Positions 17,576 to 29,100 of a stretch of DNA of 64,000 bases are shown here, one piece after another; positions within the stretch are counted from its first letter, which is position 1; every line of letters begins with the position of its first letter. Source of the stretch: Candidatus Aegiribacteria sp. (GTDB taxonomy: Bacteria; Fermentibacterota; Fermentibacteria; Fermentibacterales; JCC-6). The translations under genes and the position numbers were made by a program. The stretch is from positions 1 through 64,000 of the forward strand of contig JAUVEU010000007.1 of NCBI GenBank assembly GCA_030594645.1. The letters run 5' to 3'. The notes under the pieces were generated by a model. That model saw only the letters and a list, made by a program, of their open reading frames with translations, did not search any database and was not told the origin of the DNA.

Positions 17576-19345
17576 TCAGGCGGTCTGTTCCTTCTCGATC
17601 AAACCGTTGATCTGTAAAGTTACATGTTCTTTGATTGCAGAAATGTCGGAGATACTATCCTCATGGATATACCTCATTCTGGTGATTTCCTCTTTCAGAG
17701 GCAGGTTGAACAGTTCTCTTGGAGATACGCCGGCAAGCAGCGCCTTTTCCATTTCACTGTGACAATGCATTATCACTTCCATCATGGTCTTCTGTTTCGT
17801 GATGGATGTATAGGTATCTATTTCATGGAAAGCGTTCTGATGAAGGAAATCCTCCCTCAGAGATCTTGCCGTGTATAGAATCAGCTGGTCCTCGGGGGAA
17901 AGAGATTCGGCTCCGACCAGGCGGGCTATTTCCTGAAGATTCGCCTCCCGTTGAAGCAGGGCCATGGCTTGCTTCATCATCAGGACCCATTCATCCCCAA
18001 GCTCTCTATTGCAGTACTCTTTCAGGTTCTCGGTATAGAGAGAGTAACTGTCAAGCCATCCTATAGCGGGGAAGTGTCTTGCATACGCAAGTTTTGCCTC
18101 GAGGCTCCAGAATACTTTTACAACTCTGAGTGTTGCCTGTACAACCGGATCCGAAAGGTCTCCACCGGCAGGGCTGACAGCACCGACAACTGTAAGGGCT
18201 CCGTTTCTGTCCCCTCCTATGCATCTCACATTCCCGGCCCGTTCGTAGAACTCCGCTATCCGCGTCCCCAGATATGCGGGGTATCCCTCTTCTCCCGGCA
18301 TTTCTTCGAGTCTTCCGGACATCTCTCTCATCGCTTCTGCCCACCTGCTTGTCGAATCAGCCATAAGAGCAACTGAATAACCCATATCCCGGAAATACTC
18401 ACCGATGGTTATACCGGTGTATACACTTGCCTCCCGCGCGGCAACAGGCATATTGCTTGTATTCGCCACAAGTACTGTTCTGAGAATCAGTGGTTTACCG
18501 CTCTTGGGATCTTCCAGTTCCGGGAATTCCTGAAGAACGTCTGTCATTTCGTTTCCCCGCTCGCCGCACCCGACGTAAACAACTATTTCCGCGTCAGCCC
18601 ACTTGGCGAGCTGGTGCTGGATAACTGTTTTTCCACTGCCGAACGGGCCTGGAACACAGGCAGTTCCGCCTTTTCCAAGCGGGAAGAAAGCATCAATGAC
18701 TCTCTGGCCTGTTATAAGAGGTTCCGCGGGAGCTCTTTTCTCAGCTACAGGACGGGGTTTTCGAACAGGCCAGTTATGGTACATGCAAAGTTCCCTTATT
18801 CCCCCGGAGGGTTCTTTAACCCTTGCTATGATAGTATCGATATTGTACTTACCTTCATCTATCATCCAGGTTATTTCCCCTTCCACGCCGGGGGGAACCA
18901 TAACTTTGTGTACAATTACTTCGGTTTCCGGAACTTCTCCCAGTATCTCACCACCGGAGACCTGCATGCCTGTATTCGCAGCAGGCTTGAAATCCCATTC
19001 CTTCTTGTGATCCAGGCCTCTAATGCTGATACCCCTTGTGATCCAGTCTCCCGCTTCTTCGCGTATCTTGTCCAGTGAGCGCTGGATCCCATCGTATATC
19101 GCTGTAAGAAGACCCGGGCCGAGTTCAACCGAAAGGGGCTCTCCTGTAGCTACAACAGGATCTCCCGGTTTAAGTCCCCCTGTTTCCTCATACACCTGAA
19201 TAGATGCCCTGTCGCCCTTCAGTTCGATGATCTCGCCTATCAAGGCGTAATCTGATACATAGACCAGATCGAACATCCTGGCGTCTTTCATACCGTCCGC
19301 GACAACCAGCGGACCTGCTATTTTATCGATTCTTCCCTTTATCAT
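17576..19345 (-). CDS. V-type ATPase subunit A (catalytic)
   Basis: Walker [41 protein letters not shown]. Confidence 0.96.
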   Translation of the reverse strand: MIKGRIDKIAGPLVVADGMKDARMFDLVYVSDYALIGEIIELKGDRASIQVYEETGGLKPGDPVVATGEPLSVELGPGLLTAIYDGIQRSLDKIREEAGDWITRGISIRGLDHKKEWDFKPAANTGMQVSGGEILGEVPETEVIVHKVMVPPGVEGEITWMIDEGKYNIDTIIARVKEPSGGIRELCMYHNWPVRKPRPVAEKRAPAEPLITGQRVIDAFFPLGKGGTACVPGPFGSGKTVIQHQLAKWADAEIVVYVGCGERGNEMTDVLQEFPELEDPKSGKPLILRTVLVANTSNMPVAAREASVYTGITIGEYFRDMGYSVALMADSTSRWAEAMREMSGRLEEMPGEEGYPAYLGTRIAEFYERAGNVRCIGGDRNGALTVVGAVSPAGGDLSDPVVQATLRVVKVFWSLEAKLAYARHFPAIGWLDSYSLYTENLKEYCNRELGDEWVLMMKQAMALLQREANLQEIARLVGAESLSPEDQLILYTARSLREDFLHQNAFHEIDTYTSITKQKTMMEVIMHCHSEMEKALLAGVSPRELFNLPLKEEITRMRYIHEDSISDISAIKEHVTLQINGLIEKEQTA

Positions 19346-19381
19346 CCATCGCCTCCGGCTGGTTCTACCCGGTCCCTGAGC

Positions 19382-19711
19382 TTACTTCTGTTCATCCGAC
19401 ATCAAATCCACTCCAACAGCCCTGATTATGAGTTCTCTTATAGTATCCTCGCCGCGTTTCATCGTTCCGGTTATACCCGGAAGAACCACGACAGCCGGAA
19501 TGGCCATATGTACAACTTCTTCAATCTGCTCCTGCAGACAATCCATCATTTTCTCGGTAATCATGATAACTGATGTTTTCTGCTTTACTAATTTTTCAAA
19601 TTGTTTCCTTGCATCATCAGTGTTCTCCGGGACTATCGTTTCCACCCCAAGAGCCCTGAAGCCAAGAACGCTGTCAGCGTCTCCAATAAATGCTATCTCG
19701 CCATGCGACAT
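19382..19711 (-). CDS. V-type ATPase subunit F
   Basis: EIAFIGDADSVLGFRALGVETI; operon position. Confidence 0.9.
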   Translation of the reverse strand: MSHGEIAFIGDADSVLGFRALGVETIVPENTDDARKQFEKLVKQKTSVIMITEKMMDCLQEQIEEVVHMAIPAVVVLPGITGTMKRGEDTIRELIIRAVGVDLMSDEQK

Positions 19712-19720
19712 ACTGTGCTC

Positions 19721-20695
19721 CTATCCCCTGGGCAGGCGTTCCTGAAGCCTGCCCGAATCAACCCCGGCGGTTTTCGCTGCGACCAGAAGCTTGAGATGTT
19801 TGATTTCCATCTCCCTTCTAATAACAAACGCTGCCAGCGGGGATGGGCCGAAAACAGGAAAAGCCCCTTTTTCAAGAAGCTCCAGAAGCTGTCTGTCGCA
19901 CTCTTTTTCGAAAGCGAAGAAAGATCCGGAATCAAGGGCTTCTGCAAAAGCCCTGGCAGGTTCTTCAAAACCGGGAGTCTCCGCAATGAGCATGGGAAGT
20001 GTCTTCCTCTGATATGCCCCGGTAATTTCCTCTATGGAATGGAATCCGCCTTTAAGCAGCAGTTCCTGAACTTCCTGCTTTGAAGACCCCGCGGATGCGC
20101 ACCGGCCGGCGGTAAGGAAATTCTTCTGCTCAAGTCCGGTCATTACGAAATCTCTGAATCCGGAGCTTACGCGGGGAAGTTCTTCAAATTCAACTTCTGC
20201 CGCAAGACTATCCATAGAACGATCCAGAGCAGGGCCACTGATCCCCTCCGTTTCAAGAAGCTCCTCCAGGGTCTCTCTGAACAGTACCGGCAGTTCTTCT
20301 CTTGCTTCGGCGGTATGTACCGCTTTTTCAAGTATTTCCACAGGTATAAGTCCCGGTCGCTCAATTTCTATTTCCCCGGGAGATCTCTTACCGGAAAGAA
20401 GGTTCTTCCAGATATATCTTGCATTTCTGACATCTCTTCTGTGAAGAAGCCCTCTGATCAGCCTGTCGTCTTCCGAAAGCTCTATAAGTTCTTCCTCTGT
20501 AACCTCCATTGCATTGATGAAGCAGCCCTCAAGACTATGATGCTGCATGAAACCTCCATACCAGGTGTCTCCCAGAAATCGAAGAACTTCTTCTTCATTC
20601 TGTGCGGACATGAGCATCTGCCACATCCGTTCATCCAGCAATGTATTTTCCTTGCCGCTTATTCTTCCATTTGCATATATGAAGCTATCCGGCAT
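19721..20695 (-). CDS. V-type ATPase subunit C/d
   Basis: FIYANGRISGKENTLLDERMWQMLMSA; operon position. Confidence 0.8.
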   Translation of the reverse strand: MPDSFIYANGRISGKENTLLDERMWQMLMSAQNEEEVLRFLGDTWYGGFMQHHSLEGCFINAMEVTEEELIELSEDDRLIRGLLHRRDVRNARYIWKNLLSGKRSPGEIEIERPGLIPVEILEKAVHTAEAREELPVLFRETLEELLETEGISGPALDRSMDSLAAEVEFEELPRVSSGFRDFVMTGLEQKNFLTAGRCASAGSSKQEVQELLLKGGFHSIEEITGAYQRKTLPMLIAETPGFEEPARAFAEALDSGSFFAFEKECDRQLLELLEKGAFPVFGPSPLAAFVIRREMEIKHLKLLVAAKTAGVDSGRLQERLPRG

Positions 20696-20698
20696 TTT

Positions 20699-21286
20699 TC
20701 AATCCATCTCCAGAGGTATGAACTGCGAAAGCTCCATTACAAGCTTTTCGTGAATCAGTTCCGCTATCATCGTGAAAGTACCATTCTGGCTTATCCTGCC
20801 GGCACTTAATATGATCCCGCCTGTTTCCTTATGCCTGCTCTCCGAAAGAAAGAATTTTCTTGAAGCTGTGGAGTGTTTCTCCAGAAACTTCGCTGTTATG
20901 CGTGATTCGTCCGTAGAAGAAATCAGAACTTCAACTTCTCCTTCAATATCACAGTTGTCAAGAAGAGATGCTGTCATTTCAAGGTATTTTTTATCGCTTT
21001 CGGAGGAAAGATTCTCAACAGCCTTCCGGATTGCTTCATCCATAAGAGTTCTCCGGGCATTCATCAGTTGTCTGACAGATTCCCTTTGAACGTGGTATTC
21101 TTTTCGCTTCTGCATATCCAGAACTTTTGTTTTGATTCTGTCCAGATCCTTTTTGCGACTTTCTTTCATCTCTCCGGTCAGTTTTTCCTTTCCTTTTTCC
21201 TTTTCTCTTTCCGCTTCCCCGCGGATGATCGCGGCTTCTTTATTCGCGTCCGCCTCTATTCTTGAAAGGATTGCTTCGAGAGACAT
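20699..21286 (-). CDS. V-type ATPase subunit E
   Basis: Charged N-terminal helix SLEAILSRIEADANKEAAIIRGEAEREK; operon position. Confidence 0.8.
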   Translation of the reverse strand: MSLEAILSRIEADANKEAAIIRGEAEREKEKGKEKLTGEMKESRKKDLDRIKTKVLDMQKRKEYHVQRESVRQLMNARRTLMDEAIRKAVENLSSESDKKYLEMTASLLDNCDIEGEVEVLISSTDESRITAKFLEKHSTASRKFFLSESRHKETGGIILSAGRISQNGTFTMIAELIHEKLVMELSQFIPLEMD

Positions 21287-21293
21287 TTTCTGA

Positions 21294-21743
<450 letters not shown>

Positions 21744-21784
21744 TCAATATCTCCTTTCTCTTTTAACGGAAAGAGTTTTATTTA

Positions 21785-23821
21785 CTATTTTTCTCTATCA
21801 ATATGCACAAACTTCGGTTCATATCTCAGCGGTTTGAAAGGAACCCCCGTTCCATCGTAGAACTTCCCGAAGAATTCTACAAATTGCAGTCTTGCTGTAT
21901 GGATAAAACCGCTCAGAGCTGCCATTGCTATATTGAATAAGTGCCCGGCGACAACAACCACTATGGCCAGAATTACACCAACTACAGGTATTCCAAGTTC
22001 GCTGATCAGCATTCCTGCCATCTGATTTATCACCTGAGCAATTATCGCGCTCGAAAGGGCAAGGGCAAACAGTCTTGAATACGATAGAACGTCTCCGAGA
22101 AGATTGACTATACCGTACAAGGCGTAAGCTCCCGTTCCGATCTTTCCGAATCCCTTTGCTTCCCTTCCTCCCATTATGAATATGAGCACAGCACCTGCGG
22201 CAAGCATGGTTGTAAATACTTTATCAAGCGGTCCGTTAACGTTATATAGAGATCCGTTGAGCAGATAATGATTGAACAGCCATGGAAAAAGACCTGCCGT
22301 TGCAAGCAGCCATCCGGATTGATCTACTACGGCTGCGAATTTTTCTCCTGCTCTCCATCGTTTCCTGAGATTTACAATTATGCCTGCCGTAAGCTGGACC
22401 AGCCCAAGAGCAAGTGTTAAGTAGAGAAACTGCTTCGATACTCCGAAACCTTCCTGCCCCTGCTCACCAACCTGATATCCGGGCACGAGCTTATTAAGCA
22501 TCAGTGCCGGAGCCTGAAGAATACCTGGAAGATTATCAAAAGGAATTCCGAACCAGCCTCCGAGGAAAATTCCAACCAGAATACTCGCTAATCCCCCCTG
22601 GAACAAAAGCTGGAACAGTCTTGGATTTCCGTATCTTCTACGGACCAGATACCAGCCTAATGCAGATCCAAGAGCAAGAGCAATTCCGTATCCTGCGTCA
22701 CCGATACAGATGCCAAAGAAAAGGGCATAAAAGGGTGCTATCAGGGGCGTAGGATCGGGATCCCCTCTTGTGGGCTGACCGTACATGTCCGTAAGCAATG
22801 TATATGGTGAAGCCACAACGTTTTCAGTTATTGGGGAGGGGGGCGTTTCGTCTTCTTCAGGTTCGATTTCCTCAACAGCTGTTTCTCCAAGCTGCGCAAG
22901 ACTTTCTCTTAAACTGTCAAGATCAGCTGTGCGTATCCATGCTCTGAACATGAACACATGAGTACTGACGCATGCTGTTCTTGTGGCATTCAGTCTTTCA
23001 AGAAGCAGTCCGGCAGCATCAAGAAGAATTCGAAATCGAGTAACGAACGCAGACAATTTTACCGCTTCTTCATGAAGCGATCTCATTTTACAGTCAACAA
23101 GTTCCAGTTCCCTGCAGACCTCTTCCAGGTTGTCCTTCACCATTCCATGTCTGGATCCGAAGTCCTGTTGAGAGAATCCCGCCTCTGCCAGAGACTGCAG
23201 GATTTCTCCTGATACAGATTCGTGAAAGATCGCAAGGACCCGCTCTATTTTTTTCTTCTTCTGAATAACTTCAAGATGAAAAAGAGGTTTATCCTTTTTC
23301 CATTCGTGAGAATGCAATCGCTGAATTGCGTCTTTTTCGAGTATGCCTGCCGCAAGCAGATAAGATCCTGTTTTTCGAAGATCCTCAAATGAAACAGGTA
23401 ACTCTTCCCATTCTAAAAGGAAACTTCTCTCCTGTTCAAGTTCTTTTTCCGCGCCTTCAAGTTTGGCTTTCCGGATCGCTACGAACCATGCTTTGCGTGC
23501 TTTCTCCAGAAGATTTGCATCTTCAAACAATGCCATGAGTTCGTTTTCGGAGAGAGAGGCCGGGGGTGAAGGCTTTTGTTTCATCTCTCCGATTGTTTCT
23601 TCTTCGAGAAATTGAATTGCCTTTTCGAGGCTTGATATCTTTTCGGAGAGGTCATCTGTATTCAATGAAGCGGGCTTGAGGAACATCATTTCCTCTGTCC
23701 TGTCGATTTCAGACATATCTATCAAATGGACTTTCCCTGAGGATTCTATTTTCTCAAGAACCTTCTCGCGGATTTGAGCATGACACAGAATCTCTATCTT
23801 CGATATCGCATCAAGGCTCAT
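21785..23821 (-). CDS. V-type ATPase subunit I/a
   Basis: 678 aa; IAPFYALFFGICIGDAGYGIALALGSALG and C-terminal TM helices. Confidence 0.92.
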   Translation of the reverse strand: MSLDAISKIEILCHAQIREKVLEKIESSGKVHLIDMSEIDRTEEMMFLKPASLNTDDLSEKISSLEKAIQFLEEETIGEMKQKPSPPASLSENELMALFEDANLLEKARKAWFVAIRKAKLEGAEKELEQERSFLLEWEELPVSFEDLRKTGSYLLAAGILEKDAIQRLHSHEWKKDKPLFHLEVIQKKKKIERVLAIFHESVSGEILQSLAEAGFSQQDFGSRHGMVKDNLEEVCRELELVDCKMRSLHEEAVKLSAFVTRFRILLDAAGLLLERLNATRTACVSTHVFMFRAWIRTADLDSLRESLAQLGETAVEEIEPEEDETPPSPITENVVASPYTLLTDMYGQPTRGDPDPTPLIAPFYALFFGICIGDAGYGIALALGSALGWYLVRRRYGNPRLFQLLFQGGLASILVGIFLGGWFGIPFDNLPGILQAPALMLNKLVPGYQVGEQGQEGFGVSKQFLYLTLALGLVQLTAGIIVNLRKRWRAGEKFAAVVDQSGWLLATAGLFPWLFNHYLLNGSLYNVNGPLDKVFTTMLAAGAVLIFIMGGREAKGFGKIGTGAYALYGIVNLLGDVLSYSRLFALALSSAIIAQVINQMAGMLISELGIPVVGVILAIVVVVAGHLFNIAMAALSGFIHTARLQFVEFFGKFYDGTGVPFKPLRYEPKFVHIDREK

Positions 23822-24141
23822 CAGTCCTCTTTCCCGCCTCTGAGTATGTGTTCACGAAGACTCCTGGTTGCGGCTTTCTCAAGATTCACTTTATGCTCCG
23901 CCAGTAATTTGAGCTTACTTTCCGTTTTTTCCTCGAGTTTTCCTTTCAGCTGAATTACAACCTTCTCAGCGGCCGCTTCAGCTTCGGACGCAGTTTTTCT
24001 GAGATAATCATCTTCTTTCCGCTTCATTTCCTCAATCATCTCCGGAATACTCTGTGTTATCCGACGGGCATCTTTTTTCGCGTTTTCCAGTACCTGCCTG
24101 GCCTGATCCTCTCCTTCATGGAGAGTATCGAGTTTCGCCAT
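23821..24141 (-). CDS. V-type ATPase subunit G/H-like
   Basis: Coiled coil EGEDQARQVLENAKKDARRITQS; first gene of the operon. Confidence 0.7.
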   Translation of the reverse strand: MAKLDTLHEGEDQARQVLENAKKDARRITQSIPEMIEEMKRKEDDYLRKTASEAEAAAEKVVIQLKGKLEEKTESKLKLLAEHKVNLEKAATRSLREHILRGGKED

Positions 24142-24307
24142 TATTAGTACCACCCTTTCGATTAATCAACTTGGGAACACCGGTCTTCCAGACATTGAAA
24201 CAACCGGGAACAGCGCTATACCTCCATGACAGTATCTGTTGTGGATATTACTTATGAAACTACTTTAAGTGATTGTATATACTTATGAGTACCATGTAGT
24301 TAGATAG

Positions 24308-24345
24308 TTTTCCACAGTTTGGCAATCTTTTCCACATTTTCCACA
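24308..24345 (+). promoter_or_regulatory. Cluster of three DnaA-box-like sites TTTTCCACA
   Basis: Exact TTTTCCACA at 24308-24316, 24328-24336 and 24337-24345; each fits TTWTNCACA. Confidence 0.55.
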
Positions 24346-24702
24346 TTAGGACTCTGACTCGTTGCCACGGCTCATTTTGCAACTGCCTTCAAAGAAGACC
24401 CCATCTTCAATAACAAGAGAGCGGGTAAATATGTCTCCCTCAAGTCTGGATCCGCTTTGAAGCTCAAGCTGTTGTTCAGCTCTGACCGTTCCCCGTATTG
24501 TTCCTCCGACAATTGCCTGACTCACCGAAACATCACCTGAAATCATTCCTTCCCTGCCAACGGTCAGGGTACCGGATACCGTGACTTCTCCTTCCACGGC
24601 ACCATCTATTCTCAGACCTCCGTCTACTTTCAATGAACCTTTACAAATACTGCCAGGTCCAAGAATGGAATCCATGGTGGAGGAGTATTCCTTTTTATGC
24701 AT
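24346..24702 (-). CDS. Bactofilin
   Basis: SILGPGSICKGSLKVDGGLRIDGAVEGEVTVSGTLTVGREGMISGDVSV. Confidence 0.88.
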   Translation of the reverse strand: MHKKEYSSTMDSILGPGSICKGSLKVDGGLRIDGAVEGEVTVSGTLTVGREGMISGDVSVSQAIVGGTIRGTVRAEQQLELQSGSRLEGDIFTRSLVIEDGVFFEGSCKMSRGNESES

Positions 24703-24733
24703 GATTCCTTTTCCTCTTTTCTCTATTACGTTA

Positions 24734-25081
24734 TTACTCTTGAGAATCTACTTGCGGCGAAATAGTACTTGCTATGTTTTCGATTCGCTGTCTTTCTATT
24801 CCCAACTGCTCCAGGGTCATTTCTATATTCAAAAGGCGCACTTCTATATTTCTCCGTATTGCAAGAGAGTCCTGAAGCCTGGAGATTTCTTCTCTGAGTC
24901 TTTCCGTCTCTCCGCCTTCTATGAACCCAAAAGCAACAATGGCTGCCGCGGCAGATACCATAAGCACAAACAGAGCCAGTATCACCCTTGTCAGGTGAAG
25001 CTTCCACCCGCTTACATTAAACTGGTGATGTGTTTTACCCGAATTAGAAATAAAAGTCGCTGTAAAACCCTTCTCAGTCAT
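24734..25081 (-). CDS. Membrane-anchored coiled-coil protein resembling the N-terminus of bactofilin-associated M23 peptidases, without a peptidase domain
   Basis: One TM segment then EIEGG/ERLREEISRLQDSL...RLLNIEMTLEQLG coiled coil; ends at 115 aa with no HxxxD or HxH motif. Confidence 0.55.
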   Translation of the reverse strand: MTEKGFTATFISNSGKTHHQFNVSGWKLHLTRVILALFVLMVSAAAAIVAFGFIEGGETERLREEISRLQDSLAIRRNIEVRLLNIEMTLEQLGIERQRIENIASTISPQVDSQE

Positions 25082-25159
25082 ACAAAACCCGTCCGTTCCG
25101 CTGCCGCATGCGCTAAACTAAGCCTGTGGGTTCTTGTTTGTCAATAAAGTCCGTTATCG

Positions 25160-26161
25160 TCAAAGCTCTTTTAGCAGTTCGCTGATTTCCTGCCTGTTCA
25201 TCTTCATGCCAATACATGCCATAAGCAGCAATCTCAGCTTGTGCCCCTGCATATCTCCCGCAAAGATTGCTCCTTTCTGCTCCAGGTCTATTCCACCTCC
25301 GGAGTAATCATAAACACCAAGCACTCTTCCAACGTAGCATCTGCTCGATACACAGACAACTGTACCTTTGCTTACCGCATATTCAACGGCGGAAGCAACA
25401 TCTACCGGAACGTTACCCCGTCCGAAAGCCTCTATTACCAGTCCCCTGTCTTCACAGTCCGCACTGAATCTGATCTCTCTTGCTCCAAAGCCTGATGCAA
25501 TCTTCACCAGTCCTATACTTCCGTTCATTACAAGCTCTCCGGGCGGCAGATGAAGTCTCCATAAAGGCATTCTCTGTAGAAGAATCCTATCCTGGTCAAC
25601 AAAACCTAGAGGTCCATAACCTGGTGAAGCAAAACTGCTTACATTACTCGTATACGTCTTGGTAACTCTTCCCGCTGCATGAATCTCATCGCCCAGAACT
25701 ACTGTAACTCCCAACTTATGAACTTCAGGGTTTGCAGCAACGAGCAAAGCTCCTCTCAGGTTTCTTGGCCCATCAACTCCCATCTCTGTATTACTTCGCA
25801 TTGCCGCCGTAAAGACAACTGGTATCTTCTGCTTAATGTAAATATCAGCAAGAAAAGCACTTTCTTCCAGCGTATCTGTTCCGTGAGTAACGACAATCCC
25901 ATCGTACTTTCCGGAGGCCGCTAGTTCTTCAAGCCTGAGACAGAGTTCTCTCATAATATCAGGCGTCATATGCGGGCTTGGAATACTGCTGAATTTAACC
26001 TGTGTAACTCTGATACTGGCAGGGATAACATCTCCATCAAGCAGATTGCTGTTAATGTTGTCGTCAATCACCAGCCCTCTGCTTCCGGCAGTCATCTCGA
26101 TTGTCCCGCCGGTAGAAACCAGAGCGATTTCTCTGACGGTGGATTCGATCTGATCAGACAT
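25160..26161 (-). CDS. L-asparaginase
   Basis: ALVSTGGTIEMT and VVTHGTDTLEESAFLAD motifs. Confidence 0.88.
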   Translation of the reverse strand: MSDQIESTVREIALVSTGGTIEMTAGSRGLVIDDNINSNLLDGDVIPASIRVTQVKFSSIPSPHMTPDIMRELCLRLEELAASGKYDGIVVTHGTDTLEESAFLADIYIKQKIPVVFTAAMRSNTEMGVDGPRNLRGALLVAANPEVHKLGVTVVLGDEIHAAGRVTKTYTSNVSSFASPGYGPLGFVDQDRILLQRMPLWRLHLPPGELVMNGSIGLVKIASGFGAREIRFSADCEDRGLVIEAFGRGNVPVDVASAVEYAVSKGTVVCVSSRCYVGRVLGVYDYSGGGIDLEQKGAIFAGDMQGHKLRLLLMACIGMKMNRQEISELLKEL

Positions 26162-29100
26162 ACTTTATGCCATTATTACTCGCTTTGGATTTAGCCCCGA
26201 GATGATGAAGCAGACGTTCTTTGAGTCTGTCCGGTCGATCCGCGAGTGATCTTATGTAAAGCCTTGCTTTACCGTCACCCCAGAGATCATCTATAAGCTG
26301 TATCAGTTCGCTGTCACGGCTGACTGCTTCAAGAAGAGGATGATGCGCTTCAACAAGAGCCAGAAGATCTCCCCTTGTCGAATCCTGTGTCCATCTGATC
26401 AGTATGGCTACGGTGTTAGCGTTATCTCTGTATTTACGTCTCATGCCAAGACTTATTGCTCCAGCCTCAGGAGCGGTTACAGCTCCTGTTCTGGCTCCTA
26501 TCTCGAGGAAGAACTGAGTTATTGTTTCAACTGCGTCTCTTGCTGTTTCGACGGCCGAAGATGGTCTGACAGATTCCGAATTGAATATCCAGATATGTTG
26601 AAGAACCGATCTGGCAGATTGTATCTCCGAATTCTTGCGCTTCATTATTAAACTTTCAACGGATGCGAATATTCTTGCGTACTTCTTTGTGAAGAGAATT
26701 TGTTCTCTTGATGTTTTTTCTCTGGTAATTCTGTCAAAAAGCATGTTCGTTATCTTTTTCTGAGGTACAAATCCATTTACAGACTCAGCTGTTTTTTTCG
26801 TTGCTTTTCTGCGCCACATCAGTCTGTAAATATTTTTTTCCAGGTTTCTCTCTACCATCTGAACGGTCAGTCGTTTTCCTCTTTCAGTTTTCGAAAGGGA
26901 TTTTTCCAATGCCGTAAAAATGATTGACGGTCTGAAAACCTCATCTGTGCCGAGATACCCTATAATCTCTACAAAATCATCCATCATCTGTTCGATCTTC
27001 GAGAGACTTTCATTGCTCGTATAGAGCAGAATAATATCAATAAGTACGTTCTCCAGAGGGGAGAAGGCTTTGCTCCTCCAGAACCTGCATGGATTCTCTC
27101 CCGGAGGACAATCGCGAGAAAGGAAAAACTGCTCCACTTTTTCAGGAATCTTATCCTTCTTTCCAACAGGTTCTCTTCCTTCCATTGATCTGAAAAGATC
27201 TATCAACTCGGAATCCCCCGCAGCTTTCAGCAGTTCTGTAACTTCTTTTCTATCCGGAGACACAGAGACTTTCAGAATAAGTCCCTTACACCCGTTTTCT
27301 ATAAATCCTTCAACCAGTTTTCTTCCTTCTCTTACTACTATTTTCCTGTGAAGTATCTGCTGGGTTACCACTTTCAGAGAACCAACCGTATCTCTGAGTA
27401 TTTCCGACGAGCTGTCTCGGATAGCCCGCCAGATATTCATCATCTGTGCCCCCTCGATATCACTCTGTACTTCCTTGAGATCAGAACCGTTATCGAGTTT
27501 CCGAGCATATTCATCGATGAGTTTTTTCTCCAGTCTGTTCGACATCCAGGAAAGGAAAGTAGCTCCCGCAAGCTCCCCATGCATCGAGCCAACAGCAAGT
27601 TCAGTAATATCACGAAGATAAGAAATAACCTCTTCAGACCTGCCTGTAAGTATTTCTACAGAGAAAGGAATAGTCTCACCAAAAAACACTGAAGCGGTTT
27701 TCAGCTGCCAAAGAGCAACATTGCTGTCTTCCGTTTCCTTTGCAGGAATCATTCTTGTCAGCAATTCTCTCATCAGGTTACCGCTTGTCAGATATTCCGA
27801 AATTTCCGGATACTCAACCAGTGTTTTAACGAAAGCCGTTAATCCCCTTGAGAGAAATCTGCTGAATATTCTGTGTCCTGATTTTTCCAGCCAGACTGCC
27901 TGCTGAGAAAGAGTTTCACAAAGCGTACGGGCACAGTATATAAGATCATTAGCACTTTTCTCTTCTATTCCCGGTATCCGCAGAAGCCGATTCATCGAGA
28001 CTTTAAGCGCTTTGCTTCTGTCTTCCGCCCTGAAGAGTCTGCCAAGAAGTGTTGTTTCTTCATTTCTAAGCTGTTCCAGGCTCATTTCTTTATTGTATGT
28101 GGCAACGGCAGATGTAATCAACTCGCCGAATATTAGTTCCTCTGCTCCAATCTCCTGAAAAAGAGGAGCTATTACTTTATCCAGAAAGCGGCTTCGCATA
28201 GATCGATTTGAAATTCTCCCCATTGCTTCAACAACTTTCGTGCAGGAATCAACGGTTCCATTGGCAAGAGGAGAAAGCCAGTGTGTTTGTTCTCCTTCGA
28301 GAAGTCTGCTGCGATAGTTATCGTCCAGCAGATCAAGTATCAGGACGAATATCTCGCTCTTGATAACATGCTCATGCTTCAATGCTTCATTAGTTGATCG
28401 AAGCAGGAGTATTAACGCAGGGAGAAGCTTATCGAAACTGATTTCGGTTTCAGCTATTAACTTTTCAAGTGATTCCAGCGATATGGATGGATCGTCCTGG
28501 CTCAGCACTGCATCCATAACTCGGCCAACAGAATTAGTAATTCGTCTGATCTCAGGCGATTTTTCCTTGTCCTCAAGTATTGAAAGGGCAATCGGGATGA
28601 ATCGTAGATAGTGTTCTGTCTTCAGTTTATCATAAAAAGGCGTTTCCCGGCATTCAGCCGACATCCTGGCAATTTCAATAATAAGACCGGTGTTTTCGTT
28701 TTTCTCGCAAAGGGAATATACCTCCTCAAAGATCTTTCTCTCTGCTTTCCCTCTACTCCTGAACAGCATTATCTCGGCAATTGCCCGTCCGTATTCAAAA
28801 GGAGAGCTGTCTCCTACCGGAATGGCCATGATGCCCAGGCACATGTCTCTTTCAGATCGTCTTGCAAGTGTTCTGATCGCTTCCTCTGAAAGAAGTTCAA
28901 GTATTTCTGAAAGTACGTCTTCTTCAAGCTGGCCGACAATTTTTTCTATCTCACCTGGAATTGAATCTTCCTGCAGATTCAGAAGCTGATCTGTGTCCTC
29001 CAGGCGTCCAAGAAATCCTGAAAGGATTCTTATTGCTTCCATCTGTACAGAAAATCCCCTCAGCTTTCTCAGAAGAGATTCTCCATTTCTACCAACAGCT

